NCBI GenBank assembly: GCA_017305555.1 | Contig: JAFKKM010000019.1 | Coordinates: 1-64,000 of the forward strand | Source of the DNA: Hyphomicrobiales bacterium | GTDB taxonomy: Bacteria; Pseudomonadota; Alphaproteobacteria; Rhizobiales; Xanthobacteraceae | Length of the DNA: 64,000 bases | Direction of reading: 5' to 3' | Part shown: positions 8,887 to 18,109 of the stretch, piece after piece | Layout of the letters: each line of letters opens with the position of its first letter | Position numbering within the stretch: position 1 is the first letter of the stretch | Program-made: the position numbers and the translations under genes | Notes under the pieces: model-generated | What the model was told of the DNA's origin: nothing | The model's input: only the letters and a program-made list of their open reading frames with translations | Databases searched by the model: none

Positions 8887-10001
8887 GCCTTTTTCTCCGC
8901 GCGGGCATTGCTGTGCTGGCCGATGGCGGGCACTGCGCCGTAGCGGCGCGGCTCATCCATCACGATGGCGGCGGGCGCCGGATAAGCGAGCTTGCCGTTC
9001 GGCGAGTCCACCTCGATCCGCCGAAGATGCGGATGCTTGGCCAGATCGTCCATGGTGTTGACTTCGGCAAACGCAATGTCGGCCTTGTCGAGCCGTTGTA
9101 GCAGCGTGTCGCGCGTCATCGATGCGAACGCTTCGCCGACGAGGCGATCGGTCAGTTCGCGGTTGCGGACGCGCTCGACCATGTTGGCAAGACACGGATC
9201 GTCGGGCAGCGCCGGTTGCTCCATCACGTCGGCGCAGAGTTTCTTCCACTCGCGCTCGTTCTGGATCGAGATCAGAATGTCCTTGCCGTCCTTCGAGGTG
9301 AAGACGCCGTAGGGCGCGATCGACGGATGCGCGAGGCCGATGCGCTTCGGCGACTTGCCGGCCTCGGCGCTGATCAGCGGCACGGTGAGCCAATCCGCCA
9401 TCACGTCGAACATCGAGATGCGGATGTCCGCGCCCTTGCCTGAAACGGAGCGTCCGATCAACGCTTCGAGAATGGCGGCGTGCGCTGTCGCGCCGGTGGC
9501 GATATCGACGATGGAAAGGCCGACGCGCGAGGCGCTTTCCGGTCCGCCGGTGATGGAGGCGAGGCCACTCTCGGCCTGGATCAGGAGATCATAGGCCTTG
9601 CGGTTGGCGTAGGGGCCGTCGTCGCCGTAGCCGGAGATGGTGCAGATGACGAGGCGCGGATAATCCTTGCGCAGCCGCTCGCGCGAAAAACCCAGCTTGT
9701 CCATCGCGCCGGGCTTGAGGTTCTGCAACAGCACGTCGGCGCCGGCGATCAGCGTCTCCAGCTCCTTGCGTCCGGCTTCTGTCGCCAGATCGACGATGAC
9801 GGAGTCCTTGCCGCGATTGAGCCAGACGAAGTAGCTGCTCTGGCCTTTCGCGAAGGCGTCGTAGCCGCGGGCGAAGTCGCCTTCGGGGCGTTCGATCTTG
9901 ATGACGTGGGCGCCGGCGTCGGCAAGGCGCGAGCTACAGAACGGCGCCGCCACCGCCTGTTCGACGGCGATGACGGTGAGACCTTCAAGCGGGAGCGTCA
10001 T
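8883..10001 (-). CDS. Class III CoA transferase (CaiB/BaiF family)
   Basis: A 372-residue family III CoA transferase. The N-terminus LPLEGLTVIAVEQAVAAPF and ADAGAHVIKIERPEGDFAR are classical, and the conserved catalytic aspartate lies in QAESGLASITGGPE or the nearby SIVDIATG region. Such enzymes move CoA between organic acids through an acyl-aspartyl intermediate. I chose the ATG at 10001. A TTG at 10013 would overlap the upstream acyl-CoA dehydrogenase stop by 4 bp and cannot be excluded. It sits between an acyl-CoA dehydrogenase and a MaoC-type dehydratase, implying activation, oxidation and hydration of one acid. Confidence 0.9.
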   Translation of the reverse strand: MTLPLEGLTVIAVEQAVAAPFCSSRLADAGAHVIKIERPEGDFARGYDAFAKGQSSYFVWLNRGKDSVIVDLATEAGRKELETLIAGADVLLQNLKPGAMDKLGFSRERLRKDYPRLVICTISGYGDDGPYANRKAYDLLIQAESGLASITGGPESASRVGLSIVDIATGATAHAAILEALIGRSVSGKGADIRISMFDVMADWLTVPLISAEAGKSPKRIGLAHPSIAPYGVFTSKDGKDILISIQNEREWKKLCADVMEQPALPDDPCLANMVERVRNRELTDRLVGEAFASMTRDTLLQRLDKADIAFAEVNTMDDLAKHPHLRRIEVDSPNGKLAYPAPAAIVMDEPRRYGAVPAIGQHSNARAEKKA

Positions 10002-10009
10002 GACGCGGC

Positions 10010-11164
10010 TCAATACGAACGCGGCATTCCGAGCACATGCTCGGCAAGATGCGACAGGATCAGATTGGTGGAGATCGGCGCAACCGAATAAAGTCGTGTC
10101 TCACGGAATTTACGCTCGATATCGTATTCCTCGGCGAAGCCGAAGCCGCCATGGGTCTGAATCGCGGCGTTGGCCGCTTCGAACGAGGCGTCCGCCGCCA
10201 GCATCTTGGCCATGTTGGCTTCCGCGCCGCAGTCCATTCCCGCCTCATAGCGGCGGGTGGCTTCGCGCACCATCAGTTCGGCGGCGCGCATCGAGGCGTA
10301 AGCCTTGGCGATCGGGAACTGGATGCCCTGGTTCTGGCCGATCGGGCGGCCGAACACGACGCGGTCCTTGGCGTAGTTGGTGGCCTTGTTGATGAACCAC
10401 TTGGCGTCGCCGATGCATTCGGCGGCGATCAGGATGCGTTCGGCATTCATGCCGGACAGAATGTAGCGGAAGCCCTTGCCTTCCTCACCGATGAGATTTT
10501 CGGCCGGCACCTTCATGTTGTCGAAGAACACTTCGGTGGTGGCGTGGTTCATCATGGTGCGGATCGGGCGGATGGTGAGACCGTGACCCTTGGCCTCGCG
10601 CATGTCGACGATGAAGACCGACAGGCCCTCGGTGCGCTTCTTCACCTGATCCTTCGGCGTGGTGCGCGCGAGCAGGATCATCAGGTCGGAATGTTCGGCG
10701 CGGCTGGTCCAGATCTTCTGGCCGTTGACGACGTAATGGTCGCCGTCGCGGCGCGCGGTGGTTTTCAGCGACGTGGTATCGGTGCCGCTGGTCGGTTCGG
10801 TGACGCCGAAGGCTTGCAGCCGCAATTCGCCGCTGGCGATCCGGGGCAGCCATTTGGCTTTCTGCTCGTCGTTGCCGTGACGCAGCACCGTGCCCATGGT
10901 GTACATCTGGGCGTGGCAGCCGCCGCCGTTGCAGCCGGCGCGCTGGATTTCCTCAAGCACGGCCGCCGCCGCCGACAGTTTGAGGCCGGAGCCGCCGTAT
11001 TCCTCGGGCACCAGCACCGAGAGGTAGCCGGCTTCCGTCAACGCGTCGACGAAGGCCTTGGGATAGGCCATTTCGCGATCGAGTTTGCGCCAGTATTCGC
11101 CGGGGAATTGTGCGCAAAGCTTGGCGACGGCCTCACGGATATCTGCGTAATCTTCGGTGCTCAC
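10010..11164 (-). CDS. Acyl-CoA dehydrogenase
   Basis: A 384-residue flavoprotein with the standard blocks VTEPTSGTDTTSLKTTA and NGQKIWTSRAEHSD, a C-terminal helical domain, and the active-site region THGGFGFAEEYDIERKFRE, whose Glu matches the catalytic base position of medium-chain-type enzymes. The GTG at 11164 fits the family N-terminus (STEDYADIREAVAKL). Extension to 11296 would add residues with no family character. It is the first gene of a probable operon with a CoA transferase, a dehydratase and perhaps benzoylformate decarboxylase. It needs ETF as electron acceptor. Chain-length preference is not predictable. Confidence 0.9.
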   Translation of the reverse strand: MSTEDYADIREAVAKLCAQFPGEYWRKLDREMAYPKAFVDALTEAGYLSVLVPEEYGGSGLKLSAAAAVLEEIQRAGCNGGGCHAQMYTMGTVLRHGNDEQKAKWLPRIASGELRLQAFGVTEPTSGTDTTSLKTTARRDGDHYVVNGQKIWTSRAEHSDLMILLARTTPKDQVKKRTEGLSVFIVDMREAKGHGLTIRPIRTMMNHATTEVFFDNMKVPAENLIGEEGKGFRYILSGMNAERILIAAECIGDAKWFINKATNYAKDRVVFGRPIGQNQGIQFPIAKAYASMRAAELMVREATRRYEAGMDCGAEANMAKMLAADASFEAANAAIQTHGGFGFAEEYDIERKFRETRLYSVAPISTNLILSHLAEHVLGMPRSY

Positions 11165-11380
11165 GGTTTCCTCGATTGGCTGGTGGCCGCAATGTGCGGC
11201 ATCGCGTGCGATAAATCCAGACTTCAATAATCCAGATTTGGCGCCTGTTCCGCGCTGTATGCAGCTAGCGGCTTTGGCCGCGCATCGCCAATACATTTAT
11301 GCTGGGGCGATAGATCGAAAAACGATGACCGGCGACGCGAAGGCGCCGCCGGTCATCGTTTTGCCGTGCGATATCGGAGA

Positions 11381-12652
11381 TCAGGACAGCCGGACGGGCA
11401 GCGACTCGTAGCCCTTCACGAAGCTCGAATAGATCCGCTTCGGCGCGCCGACCACTTCGATATTGTCGAAGCGTTGCAGCATCTCCTCCCAGAGGATGCG
11501 CAGTTGCAATTCCGCGAGCCGCATTCCGACGCAGCGATGAATGCCGAAGCCGAACGACATATGCGTCTTCGGCCGCGCCCGGTCGATGATGAATTCGTTC
11601 GGCTGTTCGATCACCTCGTCGTCGCGGTTGCCGGAGACGTACCACATCACCACGCGGTCGCCCTTGCGGATCGCCTTGCCGCCGATCTCGGTATCGACCA
11701 GCGCGGTGCGGCGCATGTGCGCGAGCGGGGTCTGCCAGCGGATCACTTCCGGCACCATCGATTCGATCAAGGCCGGATTGGCGCGCAGCTTGGCGTACTC
11801 ATCGGGGAATTCGTTGAGTGCCAGCACCGAGCCGCTCATCGAGTTGCGGGTGGTGTCGTTGCCGCCGACGATCAGCAGGATGAGATTGCCCATCAGGTTG
11901 TCGGGGTCCATGTAGCGCGTTGCGTCGCTGTGCGCCATCATCGACAGCAGGTCGTTGCGCGGCTCTGAATTGACGCGCTCGTTCCATAGCTTGCCGAAAT
12001 AGGCGGCGCATTCGGCCAGTTCCTCGCGGCGCTGCTCTTCGGATTCCACCACCATACTCTTCGGCAGCGCGGTGGAGACGTCAGACCAACGCGTCAGTTT
12101 CTGGCGATCTTCCCACGGGAAATCGAACAGCGTCGCCAGCATCTGCGTGGTGAGGTTGATAGAGACGCGCTCGACGAAGTCGAACGGCTCGTTGCGCGGC
12201 AATTCGTCGAGCACTTTCTGGGTGCGCTTGCGGATCAGCTTCGCCATCTCGTCGAGATGCGTCGGCGTGAACATCGGCATCACGGTCTTGCGTTGCGGCA
12301 TATGGCGCGGTTCGTCCATCGCGATGAAGCTCGGCCAGTCGTAGCCTTCCGCCACGTCGCGGATCGAAATGCCGCCGTTCCTCACGTCGGACGAAAAGAC
12401 ACCGTGGCTGGTGTCGACATGCATGATGTCGTTGTACTTGGTCACGGACCAGTACGGCTCGATCGGCGCCTTGGTGCAGTAGTGAACCGGCGCTTCGTTG
12501 CGCAGCCGTTCGAAGTAAGGCCACAGCGTATCGTTGCGGAAGAGCCGAGGTGCGCCGGGATGAAAGTCCTCGATCGGCATCGTGTAGGCTTCTTCACGCG
12601 CGGCCTGTTGCAGCGCTGCCTTGCCCGGCTCGATGGTGCGATGGATGTTCAT
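11381..12652 (-). CDS. Cytochrome P450, CYP153-like (alkane/terminal hydroxylase family)
   Basis: A 423-residue soluble P450. The I-helix oxygen-binding stretch is IVGGNDTTRNS, the K-helix ExxR is in EVIRWQTPL, and the heme loop FGFGIHRCVGMRLAE provides the cysteine ligand. From memory of CYP153A sequences, blocks such as TLFDFPWEDRQKLTRWSD, LALNEFPDEY, VVMWYVSGNRD and SFVKGYESLPVR are strongly CYP153-like. That family hydroxylates terminal carbons of medium-chain alkanes and related molecules. The ATG at 12652 is preceded by GGGAG about 12 bp upstream; a GTG at 12697 would add 15 residues. No ferredoxin or ferredoxin reductase gene lies beside it, so redox partners must come from elsewhere. 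Confidence 0.9.
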   Translation of the reverse strand: MNIHRTIEPGKAALQQAAREEAYTMPIEDFHPGAPRLFRNDTLWPYFERLRNEAPVHYCTKAPIEPYWSVTKYNDIMHVDTSHGVFSSDVRNGGISIRDVAEGYDWPSFIAMDEPRHMPQRKTVMPMFTPTHLDEMAKLIRKRTQKVLDELPRNEPFDFVERVSINLTTQMLATLFDFPWEDRQKLTRWSDVSTALPKSMVVESEEQRREELAECAAYFGKLWNERVNSEPRNDLLSMMAHSDATRYMDPDNLMGNLILLIVGGNDTTRNSMSGSVLALNEFPDEYAKLRANPALIESMVPEVIRWQTPLAHMRRTALVDTEIGGKAIRKGDRVVMWYVSGNRDDEVIEQPNEFIIDRARPKTHMSFGFGIHRCVGMRLAELQLRILWEEMLQRFDNIEVVGAPKRIYSSFVKGYESLPVRLS

Positions 12653-12924
12653 GGCCTGACGGCTCCCTGGATGGTCATGACGATGCGAGGCCGTCACGAC
12701 GAAGCGGCATCGGTCGAGACAAATCTTTCACAGTCTGGGCAAATTCCTAGAGGGATTCTTGCGTCCATACGCCGGCGGGAATGCGGCCGGTCTGTGTGGA
12801 CGCGAAAATGGTATTTCAGTGTGGTTTGTACGGAATAATGCATATTTTACCTTACCCGTAAAGGTTGATTAACCAGCGCGAAACAATCCTTGTGTGTCCA
12901 CGCGTCGGGACCAGGGGATACAGA

Positions 12925-14406
12925 ATGCATTTCCTTCGACGGCCAAGCGATCTGGCCAGCAAGTTTGCCGCCCTCGACAAATCTCAGGCCATCATCGAGT
13001 TCGACCCGGACGGGACCATTCTCGCCGCGAACGAAAATTTTCTCAGCGTGATCGGCTATCGCCTCGATGAAATCCGGGGCAAGCATCACAGTATGTTCGT
13101 CGATCCCGCCGAACGCGATAGCGGCGCCTATCGTGAGTTCTGGGCGGCCTTGAAGCGCGGCGAGTTTCAGGCGCGCGAGTTCAAGCGCATTGCCAAGGGT
13201 GGACGCGAGATCTGGATTCAGGCGTCCTACAATCCCTTGCTCAACAGCAAGGGCAAGCCGTTCAAGGTGGTGAAGTTCGCAACCGACATCACCGCGCAGA
13301 AACTCCGCAACGTCGAATACGAAGAGCAGATCAAGGCCATCGAGAAATCGCAGGCCGTCATTCGCTTCACGCCGGACGGCACCATTCTCGACGCCAACGA
13401 GAACTTTCTCAAGGCGCTCGGTTATGACCTCGCGGACATCCGCGGCAAGCATCACGGCATGTTTGTCGAACCCGCCGAGCGCGACCATCCGAACTATCGC
13501 GCGTTCTGGGAGAAGCTCCAGCGCGGCGAATATCAGGCCGCCGAATACAAGCGGATCGGCAAGGGCGGCAAGGCGGTATGGATTCAGGCGACCTACAACC
13601 CGATCAGCGACGGCAACGGGCGCATCATCAAAGTGGTGAAGTTCGCGACCGATATCACCGCGCAGGTTGAGGACCGCCTGCGGCGCGGCAAGGTCCAGCA
13701 GGTGATCGACGCCGATCTCGGCCTGATCAGCGATGCGATGGCGAAGGCCACCGGTCAGGTGTCGTCGGCCGCGGGCGCATCGACGCAGACCTCGTCCAAC
13801 GTACAGGCGGTGGCGGCGGACGCGGAGGAACTGGCGGCGTCGGTCGGCGAAATCAGCTGGCAGGCGTCCGACGCGCTCAACATCTCGCGGCAGGCGGTGA
13901 CGCAGGCCAACGAGACCAGCACCATCGTCTCCGGCCTTGCCGAGGCGGCGGAGCGGATCGGCGACGTCGTCAAGCTGATCAACGACATCGCCGACCAGAC
14001 CAACCTTCTGGCGCTCAACGCCACCATCGAGGCGGCGCGGGCCGGCGAAGCGGGACGCGGTTTCGCGGTGGTGGCATCCGAGGTCAAGAGCCTCGCGGCG
14101 CAAACGGCGAAGGCGACCGACGATATCAGTTCGCAAATCGCCGAGGTTCAGGGCGCGACCGGCAACGCCGTCAGCGTCATCGAGGCGATCTCGCAAACGA
14201 TTTCCCGCGTCAACGAGATTTCCGCCGCGATCGCGGCGTCGGTCGAGGAACAGGCATCGGTGACGCAAAGCATCTCGTCGAACATGCAGGTGGCGGCGAA
14301 GGGCGTTAACGAAGTCAACGACAGTCTCAGCGATATCGCGGAATCCGCCCGGTCGGTCGACGAAGCGACCCGCAAGGTCAGGGAGGCGTCTCGCTCGCTG
14401 GCATAA
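12925..14406 (+). CDS. Soluble methyl-accepting chemotaxis protein with two tandem PAS domains
   Basis: A 493-residue chemoreceptor without a membrane helix, so cytoplasmic. It has two PAS domains in tandem at about residues 10-115 and 130-240 that are clearly duplicates: each contains a TILxANENFL stretch, IRGKHHxMFV, and ends [13 protein letters not shown] receptor signalling coiled coil follows, with the hairpin tip [19 protein letters not shown] near residue 370. The PAS pair resembles Aer-like or heme/flavin-type sensors, but the ligand is not evident. The ATG at 12925 has AGGGG 9 bp upstream. A TTAACC half-site resembling a CtrA motif lies upstream near 12867-12875, in the region shared with the divergent P450 gene. 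Confidence 0.93.
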   Translation: MHFLRRPSDLASKFAALDKSQAIIEFDPDGTILAANENFLSVIGYRLDEIRGKHHSMFVDPAERDSGAYREFWAALKRGEFQAREFKRIAKGGREIWIQASYNPLLNSKGKPFKVVKFATDITAQKLRNVEYEEQIKAIEKSQAVIRFTPDGTILDANENFLKALGYDLADIRGKHHGMFVEPAERDHPNYRAFWEKLQRGEYQAAEYKRIGKGGKAVWIQATYNPISDGNGRIIKVVKFATDITAQVEDRLRRGKVQQVIDADLGLISDAMAKATGQVSSAAGASTQTSSNVQAVAADAEELAASVGEISWQASDALNISRQAVTQANETSTIVSGLAEAAERIGDVVKLINDIADQTNLLALNATIEAARAGEAGRGFAVVASEVKSLAAQTAKATDDISSQIAEVQGATGNAVSVIEAISQTISRVNEISAAIAASVEEQASVTQSISSNMQVAAKGVNEVNDSLSDIAESARSVDEATRKVREASRSLA

Positions 14407-14434
14407 GCGGGTGCGACTGAGGTGACATCGAACC

Positions 14435-14587
14435 GTCGTTGCGAGCACTCGGATCGGCGTCATAAGCGCGGTTACGCGCGTCCTCGACGCGCTATGGCGC
14501 CGTCCGAGCACAGGCTCCGCGAAGCAATCCGGAAAGCCGCAAAGCAAGGGCTGGATTGCTTCGTCGCTAACGCTCCTCGCAACGACG
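14435..14587. repeat. Dispersed long inverted repeat, 'GAAGCAATCC' family
   Basis: This fills most of the 335-bp gap between the chemoreceptor and ivd. It reads CGTTGCGAGCACTCGGATCGG, then GCGAAGCAATCC, a spacer, GGATTGCTTCGTCGC, then CTCCTCGCAACGACG, so its ends and centre are mutually inverted. Related copies are at 16021-16099 and 17159-17279. Only ordinary upstream sequence for ivd lies in the rest of the gap. Confidence 0.8.
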
Positions 14588-14741
14588 AAACCAGACCGAT
14601 CCGCTTAAATTCCCCGCGCCCGGACCGCGCATACGACCTCTGGCCACTTCTCCGGCCGCACGAGCCGTGGCATGGTTGCCCCGACAGTGGGCCCGCGGTC
14701 ACGCGGTTGCGACCGTGGCCCGGCGGAGGAGATGGTCGACG

Positions 14742-15914
14742 ATGATACCGAATGCGCTACCGACGTTTAATTTCGATCTTGGCGAAACCGCAGACGCGAT
14801 CCGCGAAACGGTTCGCGATTTCTCGGCCAACGAGATCGCGCCGCGCGCCGACGAGATCGACAAGACCAATCAATTCCCGCGCGACCTGTGGCCGAAGATC
14901 GGCGAGGTCGGGCTGCTCGGCATTACGGTCGAGGAGGAGTACGGCGGCGCCGGGCTCGGCTATCTTGAGCACTGCCTCGCGATGGAGGAGATTTCCCGCG
15001 CCTCGGCGTCGGTCGGTCTGTCCTATGGCGCGCACTCCAACCTCTGCGTCAATCAGATCCGGCGCAATGGCAACCAGGCGCAGAAGCGCAAGTATTTGCC
15101 GAAACTGATTTCCGGCGAGCATGTCGGGGCGCTGGCGATGTCGGAGCCCGGCGCGGGGTCGGACGTGGTGTCGATGAAGACCCGCGCCGAGAAGAAGGGC
15201 GATCGTTACGTCCTCAACGGCAACAAGATGTGGATCACCAACGGTCCCATCGCCGAGACGCTGGTGGTCTATGCCAAGACCGATCCGAACGCCGGGCCGC
15301 GCGGCATCACCGCGTTTCTGATCGAGAAGGGCATGAAGGGCTTCTCCACCGCGCAGAAACTCGACAAGCTCGGGATGCGTGGCTCCGATACCGGTGAACT
15401 GGTGTTCGAGGATTGCGAGGTGCCGGAGGAGAATGTGCTCGGTCAAGTCGGGCGTGGCGTCAACGTGCTGATGTCCGGTCTCGATTACGAGCGCACGGTG
15501 CTGGCGGCGGGGCCGCTCGGCATCATGCAGGCGTGTCTCGATGTCGCGGTGCCTTACGTTCACGAGCGCAAGCAGTTCGGGCAGCCGATCGGCACCTTCC
15601 AACTGGTGCAGGGCAAGGTCGCCGATATGTACGTGACCATGAACGCCTGCCGCGCCTACGTCTATTCGGTGGCGAAGGCTTGCGACCGTGGCGAGACCAC
15701 ACGCGAGGATGCCGCCGGCGCAATCCTCTACGCCGCCGAGAAGGCGACGCAATGCGCGCTCGACGCGATCCAGTTGCTGGGAGGCAACGGTTACATCAAC
15801 GACTATCCGACCGGCCGCCTGCTGCGCGACGCCAAGCTCTACGAGATCGGCGCCGGCACCAGCGAAATCCGCCGGATGCTGATCGGCCGCGAACTGTTCG
15901 AGAAGACGACGTAA
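14742..15914 (+). CDS. ivd: Isovaleryl-CoA dehydrogenase
   Basis: Oxidises isovaleryl-CoA to 3-methylcrotonyl-CoA in leucine catabolism, passing electrons to ETF. The 390-residue protein has the IVD-type N-terminus ([17 protein letters not shown]), the [15 protein letters not shown] block, [13 protein letters not shown] for flavin and substrate contacts, and [17 protein letters not shown], in which the Glu occupies the position of the IVD catalytic base on helix G. The end [16 protein letters not shown] is also typical. I chose the ATG at 14742 because GGAGGAGA lies about 11 bp upstream. The methylcrotonyl-CoA carboxylase genes often found next to ivd are not in this window. Confidence 0.93.
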   Translation: MIPNALPTFNFDLGETADAIRETVRDFSANEIAPRADEIDKTNQFPRDLWPKIGEVGLLGITVEEEYGGAGLGYLEHCLAMEEISRASASVGLSYGAHSNLCVNQIRRNGNQAQKRKYLPKLISGEHVGALAMSEPGAGSDVVSMKTRAEKKGDRYVLNGNKMWITNGPIAETLVVYAKTDPNAGPRGITAFLIEKGMKGFSTAQKLDKLGMRGSDTGELVFEDCEVPEENVLGQVGRGVNVLMSGLDYERTVLAAGPLGIMQACLDVAVPYVHERKQFGQPIGTFQLVQGKVADMYVTMNACRAYVYSVAKACDRGETTREDAAGAILYAAEKATQCALDAIQLLGGNGYINDYPTGRLLRDAKLYEIGAGTSEIRRMLIGRELFEKTT

Positions 15915-15957
15915 ATCGCACGCACCGAAGTCCCGAGCGGGGAAGACGATAAGTGGC

Positions 15958-15990
15958 TGGTCATGGCCGGCACAAGCCCGGCCATGACGG
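15958..15990. repeat. REP-like palindrome, 'GGCCGGG' family
   Basis: The sequence TCATGGCCGGCACAAGCCCGGCCATGA is a nearly perfect hairpin just after the ivd stop codon. It belongs to the same family as the copies at 3532 and 39035. It could stop ivd transcription. Confidence 0.75.
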
Positions 15991-16020
15991 ATGAGGGGGT
16001 AATGACCGCAAACTGGCCCT

Positions 16021-16099
16021 CATTGCGAGGAGCGATAGCGACGAAGCAATCCAGTTCTCGCTTCGTAGCTTTCTCGATCGCTTCGCTCGCAATAACGGG
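16021..16099. repeat. Dispersed inverted repeat, 'GAAGCAATCC' family (short copy)
   Basis: This begins CATTGCGAGGAGCGATAGCG, includes CGAAGCAATCC, and ends CGCTTCGCTCGCAATAACG. It is a shortened relative of the copies at 14435 and 17159. Together with the two neighbouring repeats it fills the 379-bp gap between ivd and the DUF2927 gene, where I see no gene. Confidence 0.75.
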
Positions 16100-16130
16100 G
16101 TGATTTGTCTTCGTTCGCCCCTCATGATGG

Positions 16131-16260
16131 TCGTCCCCGCGTAGGCGGGGACCCATAACCCCTGACTGCACAGTCGGCGGGATTTTCACTCAAAGCTCAC
16201 AAGCGCTATCCACGCCATGAACGACACGGCGTCTGGGTCCCCGCCTTCGCGGGGACGACA
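16131..16260. repeat. Paired REP-like palindromes, 'CGTCCCCGC' family
   Basis: Two inverted units, TCGTCCCCGCGTAGGCGGGG and TGGGTCCCCGCCTTCGCGG, flank about 80 bp, so the whole block is itself roughly inverted. Related units occur at 19673-19700 and 44393-44513. It lies between the convergent ends of ivd and the DUF2927 gene. Confidence 0.75.
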
Positions 16261-16293
16261 TAACTGATAGTTGTTACTTGGTCCTAACCCGTA

Positions 16294-17097
16294 TCACTCC
16301 GCCGGCAGCCCGTTCACCTTGGCGACCCACGCGCGAACGTCCGTCAGCACCTGCGGCAACACGGCTTCGACTTCGGTCATCGTCATGCCGGCCTTGATGC
16401 GCGGATCGTAGAGGATGTTGAGGATGTACTGATCGTAGATATCGAAGAAGCCCATGCGCACGTCGTCGTTGAACATGGTCCACGGCACCGAACCGGTATC
16501 GTTGATCGGCCCCAGTGATTGCAGCAGTTCCTCGTAGGCGCAGTCGCGGAAGGTGAAGTCGCCGTTGTCGACGGTGAGGAACACGTCGGAATGCTGGATG
16601 GCGAACGCCTCGTTCTTGCGGAAGCCGGACAGGCATTGCGGATCGAGCGAGGCGCGGATCTCTTTCGCACGTTCTTCGCCATAGAAAGCCGCCAGCGTGC
16701 TGTCGAAGTCGCGGTCTCGGATCAGGTGAACGTTGACGCTGGCGGCTTCAACGTCCGTGGTCATCGCAATGTCGAGATGGCGGATGTGCTTTGCGATGTC
16801 GGCGATGATCGCTGCGATCTGTTTCTGCCGCTTGCCGTGCACACCGCTGACGGCGACCCGCACCGGCATCTCGTACTTGCGGATACGGTCGACGCGCCCG
16901 GCGAGATGAAACTCCGCGCCGAACGTCGTCTTGAGAAAGCCGTCGATGATGTCTTTGTCGGAAAAGGTCGTGCGCTGCTGGCGTTGGCGCGCGGCGATAG
17001 TGGCGCTGTCGGCGGCGAATGTGGGGGAGGGCGCCAAGGGCAACGCAATCAACGTTGCTAACGCGGCAAGCCAAAATCGGATGACGAGGCTTCGCAT
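16294..17097 (-). CDS. Exported DUF2927-like protein of unknown function
   Basis: A 267-residue protein. From the ATG at 17097 it has a clear Sec signal peptide (MRSLVIRFW, a hydrophobic core, then PTFAADS), so it is probably periplasmic or secreted. The mature part contains DPQCLSGFRKN, DFTFRDCAYEELLQSLGP and DIYDQYILNILYDPRI; the two Cys residues might form a disulphide. This pattern fits DUF2927, a family of proteins of unknown role from Alphaproteobacteria. An ATG at 17127 would place ten residues before the signal peptide and is less likely. It is flanked by dispersed repeats on both sides and seems to be a single-gene unit. Confidence 0.75.
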   Translation of the reverse strand: MRSLVIRFWLAALATLIALPLAPSPTFAADSATIAARQRQQRTTFSDKDIIDGFLKTTFGAEFHLAGRVDRIRKYEMPVRVAVSGVHGKRQKQIAAIIADIAKHIRHLDIAMTTDVEAASVNVHLIRDRDFDSTLAAFYGEERAKEIRASLDPQCLSGFRKNEAFAIQHSDVFLTVDNGDFTFRDCAYEELLQSLGPINDTGSVPWTMFNDDVRMGFFDIYDQYILNILYDPRIKAGMTMTEVEAVLPQVLTDVRAWVAKVNGLPAE

Positions 17098-17158
17098 TGT
17101 CTGTTCTTGAGGTGCTGCGTGCGGCATGTCGCACCTCTATCAATAGTCAGTTGTGGGC

Positions 17159-17279
17159 GTCATTGCGAGGAGCGTTAGCGACGAAGCAATCCAGTCCTGG
17201 CTTTATGGCCTTCTGGATTGCTTCGCGGAGCCTATGCTCGGACGGCGCGGAGCGCCGATCCGAGTGCTCGCAATGACGT
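17159..17279. repeat. Dispersed long inverted repeat, 'GAAGCAATCC' family
   Basis: This starts GTCATTGCGAGGAGCGTTAGC, continues CGAAGCAATCC and GGATTGCTTCGCGGAGCC, and ends CCGAGTGCTCGCAATGACG. It is the reverse orientation of the copy at 14435-14587. It lies just before the L,D-transpeptidase stop codon. Confidence 0.8.
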
Positions 17280-17286
17280 TGCCGGA

Positions 17287-17859
17287 TTAGTTCTTCACCA
17301 CTACCGTAGTGCCGACCGGAACGCGGCTGTAGAGGTCGGTGACGTCGTCATTGGTCATGCGGAAGCATCCCGATGAGACCGCCTGGCCGATCGTTTCCGG
17401 CTCGTTGGAGCCGTGGATGCGATAGAGCGTGGAGCCGAGATACATCGCGCGCGCGCCGAGCGGGTTTTCGATGCCGCCCTTCATGTGGCGCGGCAGGTCG
17501 GGGCGCCGCCGCAGCATCTGCGCGGGCGGGGTCCAATCCGGCCATTCCTTCTTGGCGGTGATGCGGTGGGTGCCGGACCAGCGGAATCCGTCGCGGCCGA
17601 CGCCGATGCCGTAGCGCAGCGCGGTGCCGTTCGACTGCACCAGATAGAGGCGGCGTTCCCGCGTATTGATGACGATAGTGCCGGGTGCGTAGTTTTCGTT
17701 GAAGTTGACGGTCGTGCGTGGGATCGGGTTTGATCCGCCGAACGGTAGGTGGAAGTTCGGATCCATGAAGACCCGCGTATCCATCTGCGCCGAGGCGCTC
17801 CCGGTCATCATCAGTCCCAGCGTCGCCGCAGCCAGCAGGACAGCAAACCCTCGCTTCAT
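17287..17859 (-). CDS. L,D-transpeptidase (YkuD / ErfK family), exported
   Basis: A 190-residue periplasmic enzyme that forms 3-3 cross-links in peptidoglycan or attaches proteins to it. From the ATG at 17859 (AAGGGG at a good distance upstream) there is a signal peptide ending GSASAQ. The YkuD domain has TIVINTRERRLYLVQ, GIGVGRDGF, an internal His in YRIHGSNEPETIG, and the catalytic cysteine motif SSGCFRMTNDDV. It contains no extra peptidoglycan-binding domain. Hyphomicrobiales carry many such paralogues. The gene stands alone between a repeat and a divergent ThDP enzyme gene. Confidence 0.93.
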   Translation of the reverse strand: MKRGFAVLLAAATLGLMMTGSASAQMDTRVFMDPNFHLPFGGSNPIPRTTVNFNENYAPGTIVINTRERRLYLVQSNGTALRYGIGVGRDGFRWSGTHRITAKKEWPDWTPPAQMLRRRPDLPRHMKGGIENPLGARAMYLGSTLYRIHGSNEPETIGQAVSSGCFRMTNDDVTDLYSRVPVGTTVVVKN

Positions 17860-18109
17860 CTTCGCCCCTTCGACATTCGATTGATTGTAATGAGGAAGGC
17901 CATAATTCGCGGCATTTCGCAACCCACAGCCGTGTGAAATCGGGATTTCCGAATTTGGCGTGACCGAAAAGCCGCGCATTGTCAGCGTCAAACCCTCGCC
18001 GGCAATGCCTTCCCGGATGGCTGCATTGCAGCCGCTCTTAATCCTTTGACGCAACCCGCCAACAATGGTTCATCTTGAAGGTAACAAAATGCATGAAGGG
18101 AGTGCGACG

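Noticed and set aside
12847-14547. 566-codon minus-strand frame opposite the double-PAS chemoreceptor
   Set aside because: It is a third-position GC artefact; the receptor on the plus strand explains the region.
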